The notes: generated by a model not told the origin, from the letters alone. 64,000 nucleotides of DNA from DASVLX01 sp036384655 (GCA_036384655.1 DASVLX010000098.1:1-64000), one strand, 5' to 3'; positions 17,800 to 31,474 are shown, numbered from the stretch's first letter. Program-made: numbers and translations.

Positions 17800-19007
17800 T
17801 CGGCAGGACGCGCCGGTGGCGCCGCACCCGACGACCGGCCCTGCTCGCCGTGGCGGCCGGCTCGGTGATCGCGCTGCTGTCCGGATGCCAGTACGACGGC
17901 CTGTACTCGACGCCGCTGCCCGGCGGCGCCGATCTCGGGCCGCATCCCTACACCGTGCGCGCCGAGTTCGCCGATGTGCTGGACCTCGTGCCGCAGGCGG
18001 CCGTGCGGGTCAATGACGTGCCGGTCGGCACGGTCAAGGCCATCTCGCTGAACACGTCGAACTGGACAGCGGACGTCACCATGAGCGTCAACGGCGATGT
18101 CACGCTGCCCGCGAACGCGGACGCCGAACTGCGACAGTCCAGCCTGCTGGGCGAGAAGTACGTCGAGCTGGTGGCACCCACCGGCGGCGGCACCGGCAGA
18201 CTCGGCGACGGCGCGCTGATCCCGCTGTCCCGGACCAACCGGAATGTCGAGGTCGAGGAGGTGCTCGGCGCGCTGTCGCTGGTCCTCAACGGCGGTGGCA
18301 TCCAGCAGATCCGCACCATCGCCCAGGAACTCAACCAGGTCAGCGCCGGGAACGAGCCGCAGATCCGGGAACTGCTCTCCAATGTGGACACGCTGGTGGC
18401 GGACCTGAACGCGCACTCGGCCGACATCACCAGGGCGCTGGACGGAGTGAACCGGCTGTCCGCCGAACTCGCCGCCCAGACCGACCAGATCGCCGGCGTG
18501 CTGAACAACCTCACCCCCGGCCTGGCCACCCTGAACAGTCAGCGCGACCAGCTCGTCGGCATGCTGAAGGCGCTCACCAACCTGTCCGGCGTCGCCGTGA
18601 ACACCGTCAACGCCAGCCAGGCGGACCTGGTGGCCGATCTCAAGGCGCTCGCGCCGACACTGCAGCACCTCGCCGATGCCGGCTCGTCGCTGCCGGACTC
18701 GCTGCAACTGCTGCTCACGTATCCGTTCACCGACGGGGCAGCGGCCGGCGCCAAGGGCGATTACGAGAACCTCTACGCCACCCTCGACCTCAACCTGCAG
18801 GACCTGCTGTCCACCCTCGCCCGGTCCCAGCAGAGCCTCCTGCCCACACTGCCCGGCACCGGCGGGTCAACCTCGGGCACGACCTCGGGCACGGGCTCGG
18901 GCGGCACGTCGGCGCTGCCGCTGGGCTCGACGGCCGCGTCAACACCGAGCGGCACCTGCGCGGGCGGACTGACCAGCCTGCTCGGTTCGCTGTTGGGAGG
19001 CTGCTGA
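17796..19007 (+). CDS. MceE-type lipoprotein (LprK-like)
   Basis: 403 residues. The N-terminus is a lipoprotein signal: a very basic start (RTRRWRRTRRP), a hydrophobic core, and lipobox LLSGC with Cys31 as the lipidated residue. The MlaD domain follows (LDLVPQAAVRVNDVPVGTV), then helices and a Gly/Ser/Thr tail. As in other mce operons, the fifth Mce gene encodes the lipoprotein. Confidence 0.93.
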   Translation: MIGRTRRWRRTRRPALLAVAAGSVIALLSGCQYDGLYSTPLPGGADLGPHPYTVRAEFADVLDLVPQAAVRVNDVPVGTVKAISLNTSNWTADVTMSVNGDVTLPANADAELRQSSLLGEKYVELVAPTGGGTGRLGDGALIPLSRTNRNVEVEEVLGALSLVLNGGGIQQIRTIAQELNQVSAGNEPQIRELLSNVDTLVADLNAHSADITRALDGVNRLSAELAAQTDQIAGVLNNLTPGLATLNSQRDQLVGMLKALTNLSGVAVNTVNASQADLVADLKALAPTLQHLADAGSSLPDSLQLLLTYPFTDGAAAGAKGDYENLYATLDLNLQDLLSTLARSQQSLLPTLPGTGGSTSGTTSGTGSGGTSALPLGSTAASTPSGTCAGGLTSLLGSLLGGC

Positions 19008-20284
19008 TGCTGACCCGGAGCGTGATCATCAAGCTGGTGATCTTCGTCGTGGTCGGGGCGATCGGCGTGGTGTACACGGCCATGCGGTACGGCGGCATCG
19101 GCAGCTCGGTGATCAATCCCGGCTACACCGTCGAGATGGACGTCACCAGCGGCGGCGGCATCTTCGTCAACTCCGAGGTCGATTACCGGGGCATCCAGGT
19201 CGGCAAGGTCACCGGCATGCGGTTGATCCCCGACGGCCTCCGCCTGGATCTGCACATCAACTCGGGCACACCAGCCATCCCCGCCGACCTGAAGGCGCAG
19301 GTCGCGGACCGTTCGGCGGTCGGCGAGCAGTACGTCAACCTGTCGCCGAACACCAACAACGGTCCCTACCTGGCGGACGGTTCGGTGATCCCCGAATCGC
19401 GGACCAGCATCCCGCTACCCGCGCAGGACCTGCTGGAGAACATCGACGGCCTGGCGCGGTCGGTGCCCATCCAGTCGCTGCGGACCACCGTCGACGAACT
19501 CGACAACGCCTTCAACGGCACCGGGCCCGACCTCGGACAGCTCCTGAGCGCGCTGTCCAGCCTCACCGCCGCCGCGCAGCAGCATCTGCCGCAGACCACC
19601 CAGCTGCTCGACTCCGGCCAGACCGTGCTGGACACCCAGAACCTCGACTCGGCGGCGATCATCTCGTTCAGCGGTTCGCTCGATCAGTTGGCCGCCCAAC
19701 TGAAGGCGTCGGACCCGGCGATCCGGACCCTGATCGCGAACGCGCCGCTGGCCGCGACGCAGCTCACCGACCTCATCAACGAGACCGGGCCCGCGCTGGG
19801 CTCGGTACTGGCCAACCTGCTGACCACCGCGAACATCCTGGTCGAGCGGCAGCCCAACCTAGAACTGATGTTCGTGGCCTATCCGGAGGTGTCGGCCGCG
19901 ACATCCTCGGTGGTGCCCGGCGACGGCACCGCGCATCTCGGCCTGGTGCTCAACTTCTTCAACCCGATGGTGTGCACCAACGGCTACCAGGCCACACCGC
20001 ACCGCTCCGGCGGTGACACCGGCCCGGCCGCGCTGAACGTCAACGCCTACTGCGCCCAGCCGGCGTCCACCGGCACCGATGTGCGCGGCGCGGAGAACGC
20101 CCCGTACGCCGGGGTGCCGGCCGCGCCCGGCCAGTCCGGTTCGGCCAGCTCGGCTGGCTCCGGGTCGACGACCAGTTCGACACCAAGCACAGGGTCGGCC
20201 AGCGGATCGTCCACCGGCGGCCTGGTGACCGGCGACGCGGCCGTCGGCCCCACCACCCTCGCGAGCCTGCTCGGACTCGGCTGA
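19007..20284 (+). CDS. MceF-type protein
   Basis: 425 residues; shares one base with mceE (TGATG). A membrane helix (KLVIFVVVGAIGVVYTAM), the MlaD domain (IFVNSEVDYRGIQVGKV), helices, and a Ser/Gly/Thr-rich tail. It is the last of the six Mce subunits. Confidence 0.92.
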   Translation: MLTRSVIIKLVIFVVVGAIGVVYTAMRYGGIGSSVINPGYTVEMDVTSGGGIFVNSEVDYRGIQVGKVTGMRLIPDGLRLDLHINSGTPAIPADLKAQVADRSAVGEQYVNLSPNTNNGPYLADGSVIPESRTSIPLPAQDLLENIDGLARSVPIQSLRTTVDELDNAFNGTGPDLGQLLSALSSLTAAAQQHLPQTTQLLDSGQTVLDTQNLDSAAIISFSGSLDQLAAQLKASDPAIRTLIANAPLAATQLTDLINETGPALGSVLANLLTTANILVERQPNLELMFVAYPEVSAATSSVVPGDGTAHLGLVLNFFNPMVCTNGYQATPHRSGGDTGPAALNVNAYCAQPASTGTDVRGAENAPYAGVPAAPGQSGSASSAGSGSTTSSTPSTGSASGSSTGGLVTGDAAVGPTTLASLLGLG

Positions 20285-20296
20285 TTGGAGCGCCCG

Positions 20297-21034
20297 ATGC
20301 GGACGGAACAGCAGGAAGCGGACAGCACCGACAGGACTGCCGGCCGGACCGCCGACGGCGCCGATGGCCCGCGCGGCGTCCGAGGCATCCCGATCCGCGC
20401 CTGGCGGGCCGTCGGGCGGCGCCGGACCGGGCGTCCGATGTTCCTCGCCGCGTTGGCGCTCGCCGGGGTGACGCTGCTCGCGGCGGGGGGACTCGGTGGC
20501 TGGTGGGCGTCGGTCGCGCTGAGCGGCTCCACCGGTATGGCCACCGCCCGTGACGAGGCACTGCGGGCCGGCGAACAGGCCGTGCAGAACTTCAACACGC
20601 TGGACTACCGCAGCCCACAGGCCGTGGTGAACCTGTGGCTGGCGTCGTCCACCGGGACCCTGCACGACCAGATCAACGCCGGACAGGCCGATTTCCGGAC
20701 GGAGATCCAGCAGGGCAACACGGTCACCACCGCCACGGTGCTGGACGGCGCGCTCACCGAACTAAACGACAGCCAGTGCAAGGCGAGCCTGATCGTCGCC
20801 GTCGAGATCACCCTCAAGCCGGCCACCGGCAGCGCGACGACCAAGCAGGTCCGGATCCAGGGATCGCTGGCCGGCACCCGGGCCAACGGGAGCTGCACGG
20901 GCTGGAAGCTGTCCAACATCGAGCGAGTGCCGGTCGGTAGCTCAACCAGCACCAGCCCCGTGCCGACCACCAGCACAAAGAGCACGGCGCCGACCAGTGA
21001 GCCAACCACCAGCACGACCTCGAGCGGACACTGA
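20297..21034 (+). CDS. Mce-associated membrane protein
   Basis: 245 residues; ATG lies 6 bases after TGGAG. A charged cytoplasmic start, one membrane helix (MFLAALALAGVTLLAAGGL), and an outside domain of about 140 residues resembling the Mas proteins that follow mce operons. That domain begins ARDEALRAGEQAVQNFNTLDY. The tail is Thr/Ser-rich. It probably stabilises the Mce complex; the exact role is unknown. Confidence 0.82.
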   Translation: MRTEQQEADSTDRTAGRTADGADGPRGVRGIPIRAWRAVGRRRTGRPMFLAALALAGVTLLAAGGLGGWWASVALSGSTGMATARDEALRAGEQAVQNFNTLDYRSPQAVVNLWLASSTGTLHDQINAGQADFRTEIQQGNTVTTATVLDGALTELNDSQCKASLIVAVEITLKPATGSATTKQVRIQGSLAGTRANGSCTGWKLSNIERVPVGSSTSTSPVPTTSTKSTAPTSEPTTSTTSSGH

Positions 21035-21055
21035 GCCGGAGAGGAAGACCGAGCC

Positions 21056-21865
21056 ATGCCACCGTCCCGCCACCGTCCGGTGTCGTCCTCCGCGCGGCCA
21101 GCCCGCCGGCCCAGGGTCGCCGGACTGCGTCAGCCCAGCGCGCCCACCGAGCGTCCCGGTCCTGTCGAAGACCGACCCGTCGAAGACCGTCACTCGTCCT
21201 CGCACCTGACCGTGCGGCCGGTCACCGAAACACCGGACATGGCATCACCGGTCACGGAAACAAGGGTCGAATCAACCGTCGAATCAACCAAACCGGCCGA
21301 ACCCACTGGACCGGCCGAACCCACCGCGCGGCGGACCGCGCCGCTGGTCGCGGTGCTGGCGCTCGCGCTGGTAGCCGTTCTGTTGGGTGGCCTGGCCGCC
21401 TGGTTCGGCGTCCGCGCCAGGGCGGCCGGAGCGGTCAACGACAACTCGGCGCTGACCGACAACGCGGCGACCAGCCAGGTCATCGGTCAGGTCAACAACG
21501 CCGTGAACACGTCCTTCTCGTACCGTTACAGCGACGCGGCGGCCACCCAGAAGGCCGCGCAGAGCGTCCTGGTGGGCCGGGCGCTGTGCCAGTACAACAA
21601 CATCTTCAAGCTGGTACTCCAGGACGCTCCGCAGCAGAAGCTGGTGCTGACGACGCAGGTCATCAGCTCCGCGGTGGAGTCGCTGCAGGGTAGTCTGGCG
21701 AGAGTGGTTATCTTCGCGGACCAGCAGAGCACCCGCACCGATACGAACCAGACCAGTTACGCCGGTGCACAGTTCGCGGTGACCGCGCGGAGGATCAACG
21801 GTCAGTGGAAGATCAGCGAGATTGACACGTATACCACCCAGGCCGCGGCGAATGCCCACTGCTGA
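21056..21865 (+). CDS. Mce-associated membrane protein
   Basis: 269 residues; ATG 8 bases after GGAGAGGAAG. The first 90 residues are Pro/Arg/Thr-rich and probably disordered. A membrane helix follows (VLALALVAVLLGGLAAWFGV), then an outside domain with SYRYSDAAATQKAAQ and a terminal Cys pair-like residue (ANAHC). It ends the Mce operon. Confidence 0.8.
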   Translation: MPPSRHRPVSSSARPARRPRVAGLRQPSAPTERPGPVEDRPVEDRHSSSHLTVRPVTETPDMASPVTETRVESTVESTKPAEPTGPAEPTARRTAPLVAVLALALVAVLLGGLAAWFGVRARAAGAVNDNSALTDNAATSQVIGQVNNAVNTSFSYRYSDAAATQKAAQSVLVGRALCQYNNIFKLVLQDAPQQKLVLTTQVISSAVESLQGSLARVVIFADQQSTRTDTNQTSYAGAQFAVTARRINGQWKISEIDTYTTQAAANAHC

Positions 21866-22327
21866 CTCAAACGATCAGCGAAGGCACTCTCGACAGTGGA
21901 CGCATATCGGTGAGATGAACGTCACACTCTCACTGTCCGGAGTTAATAGGTTGCGGAGAACAACGAAGTCTCGGCACGTGGTACACCCGTACGGAGAGCG
22001 TTTTCCCAGTTCAGAGCGTGGCCTTGGGCTTACATCACGATGCTCCGACCGGGTGGTGGGCGGACGTCATCTTGACTGCGGGGCCCGCTGGGTTCACTCT
22101 GTGGGTGAGCAGCGGGAGGCCAATTTGCTCCGTGGTAGCTGGCTGCCTTGACAGCGGTCGCCCGAAGGCTAGACTGCTAATTTGCGCTGCCCTCTTTTCC
22201 GTCTACCCCTCGTCAGACCCACGTAGAGTAGTTGGGATGGCGGGCGCCATGACACCCGTGATAGTTGCACGTCCGGCTGCCTGCAGCAGCCCGGCGCCAG
22301 CTCAGAGAGTCCCTGGAAGGACGCATC
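21866..22327 (+). other. Intergenic region upstream of rpoB
   Basis: 462 bases containing the rpoB promoter near 22148-22175 and its leader. Upstream of that I see no gene: the short frames lack ribosome binding sites. Confidence 0.7.
22148..22175 (+). promoter_or_regulatory. rpoB promoter
   Basis: TTGACA (22148-22153) and TAGACT (22170-22175) with a 16-base spacer, close to the primary sigma consensus of actinobacteria. A TTTGCGCTGCC motif follows at 22181, which I recall from rpoB leaders of other actinomycetes. The leader is about 145 bases long. Confidence 0.8.
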
Positions 22328-25300
22328 TTGGCAGTCACCCGCGAGACCCAGGCCACTGCTGCGAACTCCTCCACCACATCCAGTACGGGGATCCCGGGAG
22401 CACCCAAGCGGGTTTCGTTCGCGAAGATTCGTGAGCCGCTGGGGGTACCGAACCTCTTGGATCTGCAGATCCAGTCCTTTGAATGGCTCACCGGCGACGA
22501 GGCGTGGTTCCAGCGCCGAGTCGACGAAGGCGACGAGAACCCGATCGGCGGCCTGGAAGAAGTCCTCAGCGAGATCTCCCCTATCGAGGATTTCTCGGGA
22601 TCCATGTCACTGTCCTTCTCCGACCCACGCTTCGACGAGGTCAAGGCCTCCGTCGAAGAGTGCAAGGACAAGGACATGACCTATGCGGCCCCGTTGTTCG
22701 TCACCGCGGAGTTCACCAACCACACCACTGGCGAGATCAAGAGCCAGACGGTGTTCATGGGTGACTTCCCGATGATGACGGACAAGGGCACTTTCATCAT
22801 CAACGGCACGGAGCGCGTCGTCGTGTCGCAGTTGGTCCGGTCGCCTGGCGTCTACTTCGACTCCTCGATCGACAAGACCACCGACAAGGACGTGTTCAGC
22901 GTCAAGATCATCCCGAGCCGGGGCGCCTGGCTCGAGTTCGACGTCGACAAGCGCGACTCGGTCGGCGTGCGTATCGACCGCAAGCGTCGCCAGCCCGTGA
23001 CCGTTCTACTGAAGGCGCTGGGCTGGTCCGCCGAGGCGATCCGCGAGCGGTTCTCCTTCTCCGAGACCCTGATGGCCACCCTGGAGAAGGACCACACCGC
23101 CGGCACCGACGAGGCGCTGCTCGACATCTACCGCAAGCTGCGCCCGGGCGAGCCGCCGACCAAGGAGAGCGCCCAGGCACTGCTGGAGAACCTGTTCTTC
23201 AAGGAGAAGCGCTACGACCTCGCCAAGGTCGGCCGGTACAAGGTCAACAAGAAGCTTGGCCTGAAGGTGCCGTACCAGACCGGCGTGCTCACCCAGGAAG
23301 ACATCGTCACCACCATCGAGTACCTCGTCCGGCTGCACGCCGGCGAGACCACGATGGGCGAGGGCGACACCCAGGTGCCGGTCGAGGTCGACGACATCGA
23401 CCACTTCGGTAACCGCCGGCTGCGCACCGTCGGCGAACTGATCCAGAATCAGATCCGGGTCGGCCTGTCCCGCATGGAGCGGGTCGTCCGGGAGCGGATG
23501 ACCACCCAGGACGTCGAGGCGATCACGCCGCAGACGTTGATCAACATCCGACCGGTTGTCGCGGCGATCAAGGAGTTCTTCGGAACGTCCCAGTTGTCGC
23601 AGTTCATGGACCAGACCAACCCGATCGCGGGCCTGACGCACAAGCGCCGGCTGTCCGCGCTCGGTCCCGGTGGTCTGTCCCGTGAGCGGGCCGGCATGGA
23701 GGTCCGCGACGTGCACCCCAGCCACTACGGCCGGATGTGCCCGATCGAGACGCCGGAAGGCCCGAACATCGGTCTGATCGGCTCGCTGGCCACCTACGCG
23801 CGGGTCAACCCGTTCGGGTTCATCGAGACCCCGTACCGGAAGGTCGTCGAGGGCCGGGTCACCACGCAGGTGGACTACCTGACCGCCGACGAGGAGGACC
23901 GGCACGTCATCGCGCAGGCCAACGCCGAACTCGACGACGACGGCCGGTTCGCCGTGAGCCGCGTGCTGGTCCGCAAGAAGGGCGGCGAGGTCGAACTGAT
24001 CGCGCCGAACGACGTCGACTACATGGACGTCTCGCCTCGGCAGATGGTGTCCGTGGCGACCGCCATGATCCCCTTCCTGGAGCACGACGACGCCAACCGT
24101 GCCCTGATGGGTGCGAACATGCAGCGCCAGGCCGTGCCGCTGCTGCGCGCCGAGTCGCCGATGGTCGGCACCGGCACGGAGCTGCGTGCCGCGGTGGACG
24201 CCGGTGACGTCGTGGTGGCCGAGAAGGCCGGCGTGGTCGAGGAGCTGTGCGCCGACTACATCACCGTGATGGCCGACGACGGCACCCGGCGCACCTACCG
24301 GCTGCACAAGTTCCGTCGTTCCAACCAGGGCACCTGCATCAACCAGAAGCCGATCGTCGAGGAGGGCGACCGCGTCGAGGTCGGCCAGGTGATCGCGGAC
24401 GGTCCGTCCACCGACCGCGGTGAGATGGCGCTGGGCAAGAACCTGCTCGTCGCGATCATGCCGTGGGAGGGTCACAACTACGAGGACGCGATCATCCTGT
24501 CCCAGCGCCTGGTGCAGGACGACGTGCTCACCTCGATCCACATCGAGGAACACGAGATCGACGCCCGGGACACCAAGCTCGGCGCCGAGGAGATCACCCG
24601 GGACATCCCGAACGTCTCCGAGGAGGTGCTCGCCGATCTCGACGAGCGCGGCATCATCCGGATCGGTGCCGAGGTTCGTGACGGCGACATCCTGGTCGGC
24701 AAGGTCACCCCGAAGGGCGAGACCGAGCTGACCCCGGAGGAGCGGCTGCTCCGCGCGATCTTCGGTGAGAAGGCGCGCGAGGTCCGTGACACCTCCCTGA
24801 AGGTGCCGCACGGCGAGAACGGCAAGGTCATCGGCATCCGGGTGTTCTCCCGGGAGGATGACGACGAACTGCCGCCGGGTGTCAATGAACTCGTCCGCGT
24901 GTACGTGGCCCAGAAGCGGAAGATCCAGGACGGCGACAAGCTCGCCGGCCGGCACGGCAACAAGGGTGTCATCGGCAAGGTGCTGCCGGTCGAGGACATG
25001 CCGTTCCTGCCGGACGGCACGGCGGTCGACGTGGTGCTGAACACCCACGGTGTGCCGCGCCGTATGAACATCGGACAGATCATGGAGTTGCACCTCGGCT
25101 GGCTGGCCTCGCGGGGCTGGCACATCGAGGGCGTTCCGGAGTGGGCGGCGAAGCTGTCGCCGGAGCTCCACGACGTGGACCCGCGCACCAACACCGCGAC
25201 CCCGGTGTTCGACGGTGCCCAGGAAGAGGAGATCACCGGCCTGCTGGGTTCGACACTGCCGAACCGGGACGGCGAGCGGATGGTCGGGCAGGACGGCAAG

Positions 25301-25819
25301 GCCACCCTGTTCGACGGCCGGTCCGGTGAGCCGTTCCCGTTCCCGGTGGCGGTTGGCTACATGTACATCCTGAAGCTGCACCACCTGGTCGACGACAAGA
25401 TCCACGCCCGGTCCACCGGCCCGTACTCGATGATCACCCAGCAGCCGTTGGGTGGTAAGGCGCAGTTCGGTGGCCAGCGGTTCGGTGAGATGGAGTGCTG
25501 GGCCATGCAGGCCTACGGCGCCGCCTACACCCTGCAGGAACTGCTCACCATCAAGTCGGACGACGTGCTGGGGCGCGTCAAGGTTTACGAGGCGATCGTC
25601 AAGGGCGAGAACATCCCCGAGCCGGGCATCCCGGAGTCGTTCAAGGTGCTCCTCAAGGAACTGCAGTCGTTGTGCCTCAACGTCGAGGTGCTGTCCAGCG
25701 ACGGAGCGGCCATCGAGATGCGCGACAGCGACGACGAGGACCTGGAGCGGGCCGCCGCCAACCTCGGCATCAACCTGTCCCGCAACGAGTCCCCATCCGT
25801 CGACGACGTCGTGAATTAG
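22328..25819 (+). CDS. rpoB: RNA polymerase subunit beta
   Basis: 1163 residues from a TTG start 6 bases after GGAAGGA, as in many actinobacteria. The whole subunit is present, including the rifampicin region (GTSQLSQFMDQ from nt 23582). His438 and Ser443 (E. coli 526 and 531) are retained. The E. coli positions 518, 521 and 522 are Thr430, Ile433 and Ala434 here. The DDDELPPGVNELVRVYVA and GGKAQFGGQRFGEMECWA segments are intact. Confidence 0.98.
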   Translation: MAVTRETQATAANSSTTSSTGIPGAPKRVSFAKIREPLGVPNLLDLQIQSFEWLTGDEAWFQRRVDEGDENPIGGLEEVLSEISPIEDFSGSMSLSFSDPRFDEVKASVEECKDKDMTYAAPLFVTAEFTNHTTGEIKSQTVFMGDFPMMTDKGTFIINGTERVVVSQLVRSPGVYFDSSIDKTTDKDVFSVKIIPSRGAWLEFDVDKRDSVGVRIDRKRRQPVTVLLKALGWSAEAIRERFSFSETLMATLEKDHTAGTDEALLDIYRKLRPGEPPTKESAQALLENLFFKEKRYDLAKVGRYKVNKKLGLKVPYQTGVLTQEDIVTTIEYLVRLHAGETTMGEGDTQVPVEVDDIDHFGNRRLRTVGELIQNQIRVGLSRMERVVRERMTTQDVEAITPQTLINIRPVVAAIKEFFGTSQLSQFMDQTNPIAGLTHKRRLSALGPGGLSRERAGMEVRDVHPSHYGRMCPIETPEGPNIGLIGSLATYARVNPFGFIETPYRKVVEGRVTTQVDYLTADEEDRHVIAQANAELDDDGRFAVSRVLVRKKGGEVELIAPNDVDYMDVSPRQMVSVATAMIPFLEHDDANRALMGANMQRQAVPLLRAESPMVGTGTELRAAVDAGDVVVAEKAGVVEELCADYITVMADDGTRRTYRLHKFRRSNQGTCINQKPIVEEGDRVEVGQVIADGPSTDRGEMALGKNLLVAIMPWEGHNYEDAIILSQRLVQDDVLTSIHIEEHEIDARDTKLGAEEITRDIPNVSEEVLADLDERGIIRIGAEVRDGDILVGKVTPKGETELTPEERLLRAIFGEKAREVRDTSLKVPHGENGKVIGIRVFSREDDDELPPGVNELVRVYVAQKRKIQDGDKLAGRHGNKGVIGKVLPVEDMPFLPDGTAVDVVLNTHGVPRRMNIGQIMELHLGWLASRGWHIEGVPEWAAKLSPELHDVDPRTNTATPVFDGAQEEEITGLLGSTLPNRDGERMVGQDGKATLFDGRSGEPFPFPVAVGYMYILKLHHLVDDKIHARSTGPYSMITQQPLGGKAQFGGQRFGEMECWAMQAYGAAYTLQELLTIKSDDVLGRVKVYEAIVKGENIPEPGIPESFKVLLKELQSLCLNVEVLSSDGAAIEMRDSDDEDLERAAANLGINLSRNESPSVDDVVN

Positions 25820-25987
25820 GGGACATACGTCGCAGACTCCTGACCAGCCATCTCTTCCCGAAAAGGAGGGCCTACCCCACGGGACCTCAGGGGCACCGTG
25901 ACGGTAGCCGACCAAGGAAACCATGAGTCGTAACCGTTCCCTCGCAACGCAACAACTCCAAGACTCCGGAGAGGCGGCGCAGTCCTA

Positions 25988-29887
<3,900 letters not shown>

Positions 29888-29903
29888 CCGCAAGTCCTGT
29901 TCG

Positions 29904-29939
29904 GACGAACGACCCCGGCTTCGGCCGGGGTCGTTCGTC
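29904..29939 (+). terminator. rpoC terminator
   Basis: A perfect 16-bp stem GACGAACGACCCCGGC with its complement, closed by a TTCG tetraloop. It lies 17 bases after the rpoC stop and is the strongest terminator in the window. Confidence 0.92.
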
Positions 29940-30004
29940 GTAGTCGGGGAACGTCTTTGTCCGATCGGCCTCGGTGATCATGGGCTTACGCCAGGATGAT
30001 GGTC

Positions 30005-30826
30005 ATGACCGAACAGCCGCTTCCGCCGTATGGACCACCGCCGTATGGACCACCGCCGTATGGACCACCGGGTGGGCCGTCGGTGGGTGGGACGCGGTAC
30101 GGACGGCCCTACGGTCCGGGGTACGGGTACGGATCACCACCGCCGGAAACCGAGCCGGAGTCGGTGAGCCCCCAGGCATTCGCTCGGCTCCAGTCCGCCA
30201 AGGTCCTCCGTGACCTGTTCGTCGTGTTGGTCGGTGTGGCGTTGGTGGTGCTCGCGTTCATCGGACCAGGCACCGTGCAGGTCTGGGTCACTGCGGTGCT
30301 GTTCATCGTGATCTTTCTGGTGGCGGCCGCCAGGCATGCCGTCGCCGAGAGGTATGTCCCACCCTGGCCGCGCGGGGTGCGGCTGGCGCTCAGCGTGATC
30401 GGTCTGCTGGCCGGTGGGTTCTTCATCGCGTACGCCATCGGGCATTTCGGGGGCCAGACCGCCACCGCGGCGACCAGCCATTGCACCTACATGCCCGCAT
30501 CTGACAACCGAGGCACGTACTATGCGTGCTCAGCCGAGGTCACCTGGCCGGATGGCACCACCAGCATGGTCACCGTTGAGCAGAACAATCGGTTCCCGCA
30601 GACCCAAACGTTTGTCAAGCCGAAGGGTGGACTGGCCGGTCTGATCGCCCCCGGCGCGAAGGAGCCGTGGACCACGCTGGTCACCTTTGCCGTGATCGGC
30701 GCGCTGGCGATGCTGCAGGCGGTGTTCAGCCTGATCGTCCTCGCGGTCATCCGGCCCCGCCGCGCTGGACCGCCCACCGGTGGTCCCGCCGCTGGTGACC
30801 TGCCGCCGGGAATGCTCCCGTCGTAG
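30005..30826 (+). CDS. Membrane protein with PPYG repeats, function unknown
   Basis: 273 residues. ATG at 30005 has AGGA 8 bases upstream; two earlier ATGs (29996, 29999) are less well placed. A Pro/Tyr/Gly-rich cytoplasmic start (PPYGPPPYGPP) is followed by hydrophobic segments near 70-115, 125-150 and 235-262. Between the last two is an outside loop with two Cys (CTYMPASDNRGTYYAC), possibly disulfide-linked. It stands alone after the rpoC terminator and converges with the minus-strand YbaB-like gene. No function is assigned. Confidence 0.7.
   Translation: MTEQPLPPYGPPPYGPPPYGPPGGPSVGGTRYGRPYGPGYGYGSPPPETEPESVSPQAFARLQSAKVLRDLFVVLVGVALVVLAFIGPGTVQVWVTAVLFIVIFLVAAARHAVAERYVPPWPRGVRLALSVIGLLAGGFFIAYAIGHFGGQTATAATSHCTYMPASDNRGTYYACSAEVTWPDGTTSMVTVEQNNRFPQTQTFVKPKGGLAGLIAPGAKEPWTTLVTFAVIGALAMLQAVFSLIVLAVIRPRRAGPPTGGPAAGDLPPGMLPS
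30023..30067 (+). repeat. Three exact 15-bp tandem repeats
   Basis: CCGCCGTATGGACCA occurs three times in a row at 30023, 30038 and 30053. It encodes the PPYGP repeats at the start of the membrane protein. Confidence 0.95.
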
Positions 30827-30856
30827 CCCTCGCAGCGGCGGGCTGCCGTCGTGGCG

Positions 30857-31474
30857 TCAGGGCTTCTGGGGGCCGCCGAACCCCTGGAAACCCTCGTCGT
30901 CTTCGTACTCCTCCGGCGGCGTGACTGGACGCGATGCCGGCCGGTGCGGCTGGTTTGCGTACGGCCGGGCCGGAGCCTGACCGCCGTGCGGACCGGCAGT
31001 CGGGGGCTGGTGGCCCGGTGCCACCGACGGCTGCTGGGGCTGGGCGGCGGCTGGCCGGTAGGAGTCACGCTGTTGGGCCGGACCGTCGCCAGGAGCGCGG
31101 CGTTGCAGGGCGTCCAGACGGGCCTGCTCGGCCTCGCCAGCCTCGATCTTGTCGCCGAGGATCTCCCGCTGCGTGGCGTTCACCCGCTCGGCGATGTTGA
31201 TCCGATCGCCCACATACCGCTGGACGACGGCGGCCTGCTGACGGGCCGCGTCGGCGACCGCCAACCGTAGGGCCGACATGATGCTGCCGGAGAGTGCCTG
31301 CGCCGAGCCGGACCGGAGGGCGTTCTCGGAAAGCTTGACATCGATGACCGAGCCCCCAGGCCCGGCGGTGACGGTCACGCCGCGGTCAGTCGAATGGGCG
31401 GTGGCCCGGATCTGGCTGATCTCGTCCTTCATCTCGGCGTAGCGAGCGGCGAGGTCGGTTTTGGCCTCTGTCAT
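30857..31474 (-). CDS. YbaB/EbfC-like protein with Pro/Gln-rich tail
   Basis: 205 residues; ATG preceded by GAGGGG. The first 100 residues have the size and pattern of YbaB/EbfC nucleoid proteins: a charged helix (LAARYAEMKDEISQIRATA), a central strand pair (VTVTAGPGGSVIDVKLSENAL) and a C-terminal helix. The second half is a disordered Pro/Gln/Gly tail. In actinomycetes such proteins often sit beside EspC/WXG100 genes, as here. It is downstream of both cassettes on the same strand, 58 bases from the previous gene. DNA binding is inferred from the family. Confidence 0.75.
   Translation of the reverse strand: MTEAKTDLAARYAEMKDEISQIRATAHSTDRGVTVTAGPGGSVIDVKLSENALRSGSAQALSGSIMSALRLAVADAARQQAAVVQRYVGDRINIAERVNATQREILGDKIEAGEAEQARLDALQRRAPGDGPAQQRDSYRPAAAQPQQPSVAPGHQPPTAGPHGGQAPARPYANQPHRPASRPVTPPEEYEDDEGFQGFGGPQKP

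Noticed and set aside
21822..22434. Several short frames in the rpoB upstream region
   Set aside because: No ribosome binding sites or recognisable products; they overlap the promoter and the start of rpoB.
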